From positions 372,001 through 436,000 of the forward strand of contig NZ_JACYMM010000002.1 of the NCBI RefSeq assembly GCF_020858115.1: a stretch of DNA of 64,000 nucleotides, written 5' to 3'. This document shows, in pieces, positions 18,210 to 25,016 of this stretch (position 1 is the stretch's first letter; the number at the start of each line of letters is the position of its first letter). Below the pieces are notes generated by a model. The model had not been told where the DNA came from, made no database searches, and saw only the letters and a program-made list of their open reading frames with translations. The position numbers and the translations under genes are program-made. The DNA comes from Janthinobacterium sp. FW305-129. Its GTDB lineage: Bacteria; Pseudomonadota; Gammaproteobacteria; Burkholderiales; Burkholderiaceae_D.

Positions 18210-18728
18210 ATGCTGCTATCACTCGACGATCCCCTCTGGCCCACCCTGGAAGGCGGCTACCGCGTACCTTACGACGTGGCCGGGGCGCTCAAGGCCATGC
18301 AGGCGGGCGAAGACGTCTGGCATGAGCTGTGGGAAGAGCTGCACCACCAGGGCGACGTGGGCGTCGCCTCGTATGCCGCCGTGCCCCAGCTCGTCGCCAT
18401 GCTGGGCAACGCGCAATCACGCGAGGAAGATTTTTATGCGCTGATCGCCCTGATCGAACTGGAACGCCACCGCCAGCACAATCCGCCTCTGCCGGACTGG
18501 CTGGCCGACAGCTACCGCGATGCCTGGGCGCAACTGCCCGCCATCGCCGCGCGCGACCTGCAGGGCCAGCTTGATCCCGTCATGCTGGAATCCGTGTTCG
18601 CCTTGCTGGCCCTGGCCAAGGGCCAGCTGCGGCTAGGCGCCCTGCTGCTGCACATGGACTCGTCCGAAGCGGATGAGTGGCTGGAAGAGCGTCTCGGCTG
18701 GAGCGAAGTCTATGGCGCAGACGCCTAG
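18210..18728 (+). CDS. Hypothetical acidic helical protein, immunity-like
   Basis: Start at ATG 18210, with AAGGAA six bases upstream. The 172-residue product is acidic and helical (ALKAMQAGEDVWHELWEEL; YAAVPQLVAMLGNAQ; YALIALIELERHR). The pattern of short amphipathic helices resembles HEAT-like or cytosolic immunity proteins. No signal peptide. It is co-directional with the previous gene and ends 3 bp before the converging SDR gene. I do not recognise a specific family. Confidence 0.6.
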   Translation: MLLSLDDPLWPTLEGGYRVPYDVAGALKAMQAGEDVWHELWEELHHQGDVGVASYAAVPQLVAMLGNAQSREEDFYALIALIELERHRQHNPPLPDWLADSYRDAWAQLPAIAARDLQGQLDPVMLESVFALLALAKGQLRLGALLLHMDSSEADEWLEERLGWSEVYGADA

Positions 18729-18731
18729 CGG

Positions 18732-19448
18732 CTAGAAACGCTCGTCGCGCAGCGCCGGCAGCACCAGTTCGCGCACGAACGAGGCATTCGACAGGCTCAG
18801 CAGCATGCGCACGACGGCGACGACGTCATGCACGGGGATCAGCTCGCCTTCGCCCCGCGCTGCGGCGTCCGCCAGCGGCACGGACAAGCCATCATAGGTA
18901 TTCAAATAACCGAGCTGCAGCGCCGTCACGGCCAGTCCCTGTGCGCGGAAACCTTCGCGCAAGGCGTCGGCGATGCCGTTCAGGGCGAATTTCGAGGCGC
19001 TGAACGTCACTTCCGGGCGGCCGCTCTGGCGCAGCCCGGACGTCGAGCCCGTGAGGATCAGCTGCGGCTTGTTGCTACCCAGCAAGCGCGGCACCAGGCG
19101 CTTGAGCAGCAATATCGTCACCGTGATGTTGGTATTGACCATGTCGACGATGGTGTCGTCCGCATCGCCGAGGAACGCATAGTCGTCGCTGAAGGCCTTT
19201 TCTTCCCATATGCCCAGGTTGTAGATCACCGCGTCCAGTATGGCCGGCGCTTCGCGCGCGATGCGTTCGACGGCCTCCGCGGGTGCGGCCAGGTCCGCCG
19301 CGATCCATTGCAGCTGTGTACCTTGGCCGGCAGGCAAGTCGGCGGGTTGCTGGCGCGATACGCCGATGACGGCATGTCCGTCAGCGAGCAAACCGTCCAC
19401 CAGCGCGCGTCCCAGGCCCCGGCTGGCGCCCACGATCATGATATGCAT
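18732..19448 (-). CDS. Short-chain dehydrogenase/reductase (SDR)
   Basis: A 238-residue classical-type SDR. The N-terminal nucleotide-binding turn is GASRGLG (residues 7-13), YNLGIW replaces the NNAG motif, and S-x12-S/FSASK (in place of the usual YxxxK) lies near the active site. The catalytic tyrosine is apparently replaced by phenylalanine in the FSASKFALNG segment, so activity as a typical oxidoreductase is uncertain. GGAAAGGA precedes ATG 19448. It converges on the hypothetical gene at its 3' end and diverges from the MFS transporter. Confidence 0.8.
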   Translation of the reverse strand: MHIMIVGASRGLGRALVDGLLADGHAVIGVSRQQPADLPAGQGTQLQWIAADLAAPAEAVERIAREAPAILDAVIYNLGIWEEKAFSDDYAFLGDADDTIVDMVNTNITVTILLLKRLVPRLLGSNKPQLILTGSTSGLRQSGRPEVTFSASKFALNGIADALREGFRAQGLAVTALQLGYLNTYDGLSVPLADAAARGEGELIPVHDVVAVVRMLLSLSNASFVRELVLPALRDERF

Positions 19449-19600
19449 ACTGTGTCCTTTCCAATGAAGTCAACGCTGATGATAGCGGCGTTGTATTAAG
19501 CGCAGCTGAGGCTGCTCCCCATACGCGCCGCATTTACTCACGCGGCGGAAATGCGTATGCTAGATCTGGCAATCTCCGATAACATACAAGAACGAGACAC

Positions 19601-20905
19601 ATGCCTACTTCCAACACCGCCGCCATCCACGCCGCTAGCCGTCCCCTCACCCAGCAAGACTATAAAACCCTGTCGCTGGCCGCCCTCGGCGGCGCGCTGG
19701 AATTCTACGATTTCATCATCTTCGTCTTCTTTGCCAACGCCATCGGCCAATTGTTCTTCCCGCCGGAAATGCCGGAATGGCTGCGTCTGCTGCAAACCTT
19801 CGGCATCTTTGCCGCCGGCTACGTCGTGCGTCCGCTGGGCGGCATCGTCATGGCCCACTTCGGCGACTTGCTGGGCCGCAAGCGCATGTTCACCCTCTCC
19901 ATCCTGATGATGGCCGTGCCGACCCTGCTGATCGGCCTGCTGCCGACCTACGCCACCATCGGACTGGCCGCCCCGCTGCTGCTGCTGTTGATGCGCGTCT
20001 TCCAAGGCGCGGCCGTGGGCGGCGAAGTGCCGGGCGCCTGGGTGTTTGTGTCCGAACATGTACCGAGCCGTTTCACGGGCTTTGCCTGCGGCGTGCTGAC
20101 GGCCGGCCTGACTGTCGGTATTTTGTTGGGTTCGCTCGTGGCGACGGGCTTGAATACCGTCTACACGCCGGCAGAAATCACCGACGGCGCCTGGCGCTAT
20201 CCATTCTTGCTGGGCGGCATCTTCGGCTTTGGCGCCATGTATCTGCGCCGCTGGCTGCATGAAACCCCGGTTTTTGCGGAAATGCAGCAACGCAAGGCGC
20301 TGGCTACGGAAATGCCCCTGAAATCCGTGCTGCGCAGCCACCGCGGCGCCGTCGTCGTATCGATGCTGCTGACGTGGATGCTGTCGGCCGGCATCGTCGT
20401 CGTCATCCTGATGACGCCGGCCCTGCTGCAAAAGATCCACCACATCGCGCCGCGCACCACGCTGGTCGCCAATACCGTGGCAACACTCTGCCTGGCCTTC
20501 GGCTGCATCATCGCCGGCATGCTGGCGGACCGCCTGGGCGGCAAGCGCGTGATCTTCACCGGTTCCGTGCTGCTGGCCATCAGTACCTATATCTTCTACA
20601 CCACCGTCGGCACCCGCCCCGACCTGCTGCTGCCCCTGTACGCGATGACGGGCCTGTTCGTCGGCGTCGTCGGCGCCGTGCCCTACGTGCTGGTGCAGGC
20701 GTTTCCGGCCCAGGTGCGCTTCTCGGGACTGTCGTTTTCCTACAACTTGTCGTACGCGATCTTCGGCGGCCTGACGCCCGTGGTCGTGACGTTAATGCTG
20801 AAGAACAACGTGCTGGGCCCCGCCTATTATGTGATCGGCGTGTGCGTAATCGGCATGCTGACGGCGCTGTTCATCAAGGATCAGCGGCAGACTGTTGGCC
20901 GATAA
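19601..20905 (+). CDS. MFS transporter, metabolite:H+ symporter type
   Basis: A 434-residue inner-membrane protein with 12 predicted hydrophobic segments. The N-terminal GALEFYDFIIFVFFANAIG and the loop HFGDLLGRKRMF (motif A between helices 2 and 3) match the MHS branch of the major facilitator superfamily (ProP, ShiA, KgtP relatives), which imports small organic acids or osmolytes with protons. The substrate cannot be read. It is a single-gene unit that ends in a terminator at 20926-20949. Confidence 0.85.
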   Translation: MPTSNTAAIHAASRPLTQQDYKTLSLAALGGALEFYDFIIFVFFANAIGQLFFPPEMPEWLRLLQTFGIFAAGYVVRPLGGIVMAHFGDLLGRKRMFTLSILMMAVPTLLIGLLPTYATIGLAAPLLLLLMRVFQGAAVGGEVPGAWVFVSEHVPSRFTGFACGVLTAGLTVGILLGSLVATGLNTVYTPAEITDGAWRYPFLLGGIFGFGAMYLRRWLHETPVFAEMQQRKALATEMPLKSVLRSHRGAVVVSMLLTWMLSAGIVVVILMTPALLQKIHHIAPRTTLVANTVATLCLAFGCIIAGMLADRLGGKRVIFTGSVLLAISTYIFYTTVGTRPDLLLPLYAMTGLFVGVVGAVPYVLVQAFPAQVRFSGLSFSYNLSYAIFGGLTPVVVTLMLKNNVLGPAYYVIGVCVIGMLTALFIKDQRQTVGR

Positions 20906-20925
20906 CTCAGCTGGCTACGGCCCAG

Positions 20926-20949
20926 GCCACCTTCGGGTGGCTTTTTTTT
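20926..20949 (+). terminator. Rho-independent terminator of the MFS gene
   Basis: Stem GCCACC / GGTGGC with a TTCG tetraloop, followed by eight T residues, 20 bp after the stop codon. Confidence 0.9.
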
Positions 20950-21096
20950 CGCCCAGAATGTCGCGCTGCACCAAAATCTGAAAAGACGTTTCATATTGCG
21001 AAATCCTGATGAGCAATGGCTCACACCGCCGCTCTCACTTTTTGAAAATTCATTTCACATCCTGAAAAATTATAATTAAGCCGTTGAAAAACAAAG

Positions 21097-21128
21097 ACTT
21101 AATTTAAGTTATATGTCTTATATAAGAC
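21097..21128. promoter_or_regulatory. Paired palindromes upstream of aceA
   Basis: Two adjacent inverted repeats lie 113-145 bp before the aceA start: ACTTAA-T-TTAAGT (21097-21109) and the perfect 14-bp palindrome GTCTTATATAAGAC (21115-21128). AAGACTT occurs twice, 30 bp apart. The 20950-21241 gap otherwise holds only the promoter and leader of aceA. Confidence 0.45.
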
Positions 21129-21241
21129 TTGAACATCGGCGCGAATCGGCCTACTATTTAGTCATGCAGTTTGCTTCGACAAGACGTTGTGGCGCACTCG
21201 GCGATTTTCTCAAACATAGCTTTTCTTTTTAGGAGATTCAC

Positions 21242-22822
21242 ATGTCCCAATATCAAGACGACATCAAAGCTGTTGCCGGTTTGAAAGACCAACAAGGCAG
21301 CGCATGGAACGCCATCAATCCCGAGTCCGCCGCCCGCATGCGCGCCCAGAACAAGTTCAAGACCGGCCTGGACATCGCCAAGTACACGGCCAAGATCATG
21401 CGCAACGACATGGCTGCCTACGATGCGGACCCATCCAAGTACACCCAGTCGCTCGGCTGCTGGCACGGTTTCATCGGTCAACAGAAGATGATCTCGATCA
21501 AGAAACACTTCAACAGCACCGACCGCCGCTACCTCTACCTCTCCGGTTGGATGGTCGCCGCCCTGCGCTCCGAGTTCGGCCCGCTGCCGGATCAATCGAT
21601 GCATGAAAAAACCGCCGTCTCGGCACTGATCAAGGAGCTGTACACCTTCCTGCGCCAGGCCGATGCCCGCGAACTGGGCGGCCTGTTCCGCCAGCTGGAT
21701 GCAGCCCAAGGTGCTGAAAAGCAAGCGATCCAGGCCAAGATCGACGGCCACGTCACCCACGTCGTGCCCATCATCGCCGACATCGATGCCGGTTTCGGCA
21801 ATGCCGAAGCCACCTATCTGCTGGCGAAACAGTTCATCGAAGCGGGCGCCTGCTGCATCCAGATCGAAAACCAGGTATCCGACGAGAAACAATGCGGCCA
21901 CCAGGACGGTAAAGTGACGGTGCCGCACGAAGACTTCCTGGCCAAGATCCGCGCCATCCGCTACGCCTTCCTGGAACTGGGCGTGGACGACGGCATCATC
22001 GTCGCCCGCACGGATTCGCTGGGCGCCGGCCTGACCAAGCAGATCGCCGTCACCAATGAACCAGGCGACCTGGGCGACCAATACAATTCCTTCCTCGACT
22101 GCGAAGAAGTGTCGGCCGACGCGCTGGGCAATGGCGACGTCATCATCAAGCGCGAAGGCAAGCTGCTGCGTCCAAAACGCCTGCCGAGCAACCTGTTCCA
22201 GTTCCGCGCCGGTTCCGGCGAAGAGCGTTGCGTGCTCGATTGCATCACCTCGCTGCAAAACGGCGCCGACCTGCTGTGGATCGAAACGGAAAAACCGCAT
22301 ATCGCGCAAATCGGCGGCATGGTCAGCGAAATCCGCAAGGTCATCCCGAACGCCAAGCTGGTGTACAACAACAGCCCGTCGTTCAACTGGACCCTGAACT
22401 TCCGCCAGCAAATCTTCGACGGCATGAAAGCGGCAGGCAAGGACGTGTCCGCCTACGACCGCGCCCAGCTGATGAGCGTGGAATACGACCAGACGGAACT
22501 GGCGATCGCCGCCGACGAGAAGATCCGCACCTTCCAGGCCGACTCGGCCCGCGAAGCCGGCATCTTCCACCACCTGATCACCCTGCCGACCTACCACACG
22601 GCAGCCTTGTCGACCGACAACCTGGCCAAGGAATACTTCGGCGACCAAGGCATGCTGGGCTACGTGGCCGGCGTGCAGCGCAAGGAAATCCGCCAGGGCA
22701 TCGCCTGCGTGAAACATCAAAACATGTCCGGCTCGGACATCGGCGACGATCACAAGGATTACTTCAGCGGCGAAGCGGCGCTGAAGGCGGCTGGTAAAGA
22801 CAACACCATGAACCAGTTCTGA
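21242..22822 (+). CDS. aceA: Isocitrate lyase
   Basis: A 526-residue isocitrate lyase of the longer Pseudomonas-type subgroup. It splits isocitrate to glyoxylate and succinate, the first step of the glyoxylate shunt, allowing growth on acetate or fatty acids. Visible family features are PIIADIDAGFGN (metal-binding aspartates), IQIENQ and the active-site loop DEKQCGHQDGK with its catalytic cysteine (KQCGH in place of the KKCGH of shorter enzymes), and YNNSPSFNW near the substrate site. AGGAGA lies six bases before ATG. It is a single-gene unit with a terminator after it and palindromes upstream that suggest carbon-source control. Confidence 0.95.
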   Translation: MSQYQDDIKAVAGLKDQQGSAWNAINPESAARMRAQNKFKTGLDIAKYTAKIMRNDMAAYDADPSKYTQSLGCWHGFIGQQKMISIKKHFNSTDRRYLYLSGWMVAALRSEFGPLPDQSMHEKTAVSALIKELYTFLRQADARELGGLFRQLDAAQGAEKQAIQAKIDGHVTHVVPIIADIDAGFGNAEATYLLAKQFIEAGACCIQIENQVSDEKQCGHQDGKVTVPHEDFLAKIRAIRYAFLELGVDDGIIVARTDSLGAGLTKQIAVTNEPGDLGDQYNSFLDCEEVSADALGNGDVIIKREGKLLRPKRLPSNLFQFRAGSGEERCVLDCITSLQNGADLLWIETEKPHIAQIGGMVSEIRKVIPNAKLVYNNSPSFNWTLNFRQQIFDGMKAAGKDVSAYDRAQLMSVEYDQTELAIAADEKIRTFQADSAREAGIFHHLITLPTYHTAALSTDNLAKEYFGDQGMLGYVAGVQRKEIRQGIACVKHQNMSGSDIGDDHKDYFSGEAALKAAGKDNTMNQF

Positions 22823-22845
22823 GCGTTTGGTTTGACGGTAGAGTG

Positions 22846-22872
22846 AAAAAGCCCGCTTTGGCGGGCTTTTTT
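22846..22872. terminator. Bidirectional terminator after aceA
   Basis: Stem GCCCGC / GCGGGC with a TTTG loop, flanked by A-rich and T-rich arms. It serves aceA and possibly the converging minus-strand gene. Confidence 0.9.
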
Positions 22873-22949
22873 CGTTAACCGAACGGCAATCCCACCTGTT
22901 TAAGGATGTTAATGCTTCATTGGCATGCCACGAAACGATGGCGCCGATG

Positions 22950-23384
22950 CTAACGGCAATCGATATCGATCTCGTTCTGCCCGGCCTTGCGGCCTTTCCT
23001 GTAGGTGAACTCGCATAGGCTGACGCTGTCGTCCATCCTCCGCGACAGCGTGACTTCGCCATGCTCGCCATAGCTGCATTGCAGCCACTTGCCGTCTGGA
23101 TAGCGGCCTTCCAGGCGGTAGCTGAGCGTTGTTTGCCCTTTGTTCTTGCGCTCCCCGCTGGGTACGAGCTGTCCCCTGCGCTGCGGTGCGCCGTCGATCG
23201 GCGCCGCGGCACTCAGGTAGAGTGGGCTGCCGATATACGGCGTCCAGCCAGCCGGCACGGCGTTCAGGCTGATCGAAGTCGCAGGCACGCTCTCCGGGCA
23301 GGCATATGAGGCAGTCACGGCAGCCTGCGCGAACAGAGGGAATAGGCAGCAGGCGGCGCCGGTCAACCAACGTTGATGTTGCAT
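22950..23384 (-). CDS. STY0301-family periplasmic protein (possible immunity)
   Basis: Start at ATG 23384, with AGGGGAG six bases upstream, giving 144 residues. A Sec signal peptide (CCLFPLFAQAAV) points to the periplasm. The mature part resembles the STY0301 family (CPESVPATSISLNAVPAGW; YGEHGEVTLSRRM), with several cysteines that may form disulfides. It is 10 bp downstream of, and co-transcribed with, a BPSL0067-type cysteine peptidase-like protein that has no signal peptide. Cytosolic enzyme plus periplasmic partner is the usual arrangement of a T6SS peptidoglycan amidase and its immunity protein. That role is an inference. Confidence 0.7.
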   Translation of the reverse strand: MQHQRWLTGAACCLFPLFAQAAVTASYACPESVPATSISLNAVPAGWTPYIGSPLYLSAAAPIDGAPQRRGQLVPSGERKNKGQTTLSYRLEGRYPDGKWLQCSYGEHGEVTLSRRMDDSVSLCEFTYRKGRKAGQNEIDIDCR

Positions 23385-23394
23385 GGACACTCCC

Positions 23395-23781
23395 CTATTC
23401 GATGACGAAAAAAGCGTCGGCATTGTTGCTGGGGTCGATATGCAGGCCATTCTTGTACTGGCCTTTGGAACGCAAGGTGCGCGAAGTCACGATGCCCGGG
23501 CGCTTGCCCGTCCACTGGTCCATGACAATGATCCCGTCCAGCGCCTGCCCCATATACAGGGCCGCGTGATTGCCTTGTTGATGATTCGCATACTTCCCGT
23601 TGATAAACGTGGCAATGGCCGTGCCCTTGCGCAGCAAACGATTCCCCAGCACTGCCTCCCCCTGCTTCCAGGCCAACGTGGCCGGCGCGCCCGCGTAGTG
23701 GCGGACCAGCGCAACGCATTGATGGTTGCCAACCATGGTGGTTTTTTCCAGGTCGGTGACTTTGGTGTAGGCATAGGGCAT
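23395..23781 (-). CDS. BPSL0067-family protein, NlpC/P60-like cysteine peptidase fold
   Basis: The 128-residue product starts at ATG 23781 with GGAGAG upstream. It has no signal peptide. A buried cysteine in NHQCVALV (Cys22) and a histidine in GNHAALYMG (His72), followed by an acidic residue in IIVMDQW, fit the Cys-His-Asp/Glu arrangement of NlpC/P60 or CHAP-like peptidoglycan amidases. The BPSL0067 family name is assigned by recognition. The periplasmic STY0301-type gene follows immediately. A T6SS or similar antibacterial effector role is plausible, but not demonstrated. Confidence 0.7.
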   Translation of the reverse strand: MPYAYTKVTDLEKTTMVGNHQCVALVRHYAGAPATLAWKQGEAVLGNRLLRKGTAIATFINGKYANHQQGNHAALYMGQALDGIIVMDQWTGKRPGIVTSRTLRSKGQYKNGLHIDPSNNADAFFVIE

Positions 23782-23909
23782 GGGACTCTCCGGGGTTGGT
23801 GGGAGAGGCTTACGATACATGGGGGAAACGATGAGGGGGTTGAGATGGGATAAGGTTTGCGGGGGAATAAGGCTTATTCAAATTTGATTGCGCATCTGTG
23901 TTCGAATGA

Positions 23910-24236
23910 ATACAGATATCTCAGAAGACGGTTACAAAAAACAGGCACTTCAGCGACTGCTTGTTCGATATCAAGGACGATAAGACCCAGCACATCGTCC
24001 GACTGTAAAACTAGCTGGGTGACGTGAAGGCAGTTGGTGGTGGCGTGCGTAAATTGCGTATTGATGCAGGGCCAGGCTGGCGTGTCTACTTCATTGAAGT
24101 TGAAGGCTACGTGATCGTGCTCCTCGTGGGCGGCGACAAGAGCACCCAGGCTGCCGATATCAAGAAGGCCAGGCAGATGGTCAAGGAATTGAAGAAGTCT
24201 GCTGCAGCGAAATCCGCCGCAAAACCGAAAAATTAA
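23910..24236 (+). pseudogene. Broken RelE/HigB-type toxin gene
   Basis: The C-terminal two-thirds read as a normal RelE/ParE/HigB (phage Gp49-like) toxin: LGDVKAVGGGVRKLRID, GWRVYF, VVLLVGGDKSTQ-like. In the same frame upstream the sequence still looks homologous (HFSDCLFDIKDDKTQHIVRL), but is interrupted by TAA at 24006 and TAG at 24012. The probable ATG at 23906 is out of frame. A remnant reading frame from GTG 24024 gives only 70 residues. The matching antitoxin 31 bp downstream is intact. The toxin is therefore probably inactive. Confidence 0.75.
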
Positions 24237-24267
24237 TAGCGACCCGAAGCAATACAGGAGGTGCATC

Positions 24268-24708
24268 ATGACTGAGCACAACATCACGCTGTCCGACCTT
24301 GAAGCGCTGGATCTGGAGGACTTCGATCCAGCGGAATACATCACCAGCGATGAGGCCGCCGCTGCATACATCACGCAAGCGCTGGCAACGAACGATGCCG
24401 CCATATTTGCCGCCGCCATTGGCGATATCGCGCGTGCGTGCGGCATGAGCGAAATCGCCAAGGCGGCTGGCTTGGGACGCGAGAGTCTGTACAAGGCACT
24501 GCGCCCGAATAGTCAGCCACGCATGGAAACCATGACCCGCGTACTTGGTGCGCTTGGGGTGCGGCTGGTGGCGGAGGTTGTTGGGACTGGGAAGAGGGAT
24601 GCGGCTTCGGCCGATAGCGTTGCAAGGGCTACTCTGCCGGACAAACCTATTGCGAAAAAGGCAGTGGCTGGGAAACAGCGTTCGCGAGGCAAGACGGCTT
24701 TGGCCTAG
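24268..24708 (+). CDS. HigA-type antitoxin (addiction module antidote)
   Basis: The 146-residue product has an acidic N terminus (LEALDLEDFDPAEYITSDEA) that normally wraps the toxin, then a lambda-repressor-like helix-turn-helix (MSEIAKAAGLGRESLYKAL at about residues 68-86, PRMETMTRVLGALGVRL), then a basic tail. It is the usual partner of RelE/HigB toxins. AGGAGG lies seven bases before ATG. The cognate toxin gene just upstream carries two in-frame stops. The basic alanine-lysine-rich C-terminal tail of about 30 residues is longer than is common. Confidence 0.85.
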   Translation: MTEHNITLSDLEALDLEDFDPAEYITSDEAAAAYITQALATNDAAIFAAAIGDIARACGMSEIAKAAGLGRESLYKALRPNSQPRMETMTRVLGALGVRLVAEVVGTGKRDAASADSVARATLPDKPIAKKAVAGKQRSRGKTALA

Positions 24709-24821
24709 CCTTGAACTGCCAAGGCCTTTACTGCCTGGCGTCGGGTATACCCTTTGGACACAGCCTGATGCTTTGTGCCAGTAGAGCCTATTAAATCCTT
24801 GTCGGCGTAAATTTATAGTCA

Positions 24822-25004
24822 ATTGGCGAATTCGAAGGGTGTACTTACCGACCCAGCCCTCTTCGAATCGAACAGCTACTGCCAACTGCGCGGGCCGCTT
24901 CGCACGCTGAGGGCATGCGTTCGCAGCTCAGGTTTTCGACTGAGCGGGTTTCCATCGCTCCCAATGCCTCAGCCCGTGTTCAAATGGCGGATCTGACCCT
25001 GCTC
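24822..25004 (-). repeat. Dispersed repeat copy R1 (about 183 bp)
   Basis: On the minus strand the unit opens with the head GAGCAGGGTCAGATCCGCCA, continues with a CGCTCAGTCGAAAACCTGA segment, and ends with TCGATTCGAAGAGGG and CCTTCGAAT. The same order occurs in R6 and R7. The head ends 12 bp from the hamB stop codon. Confidence 0.75.
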
Positions 25005-25016
25005 GCGCAACAAATA

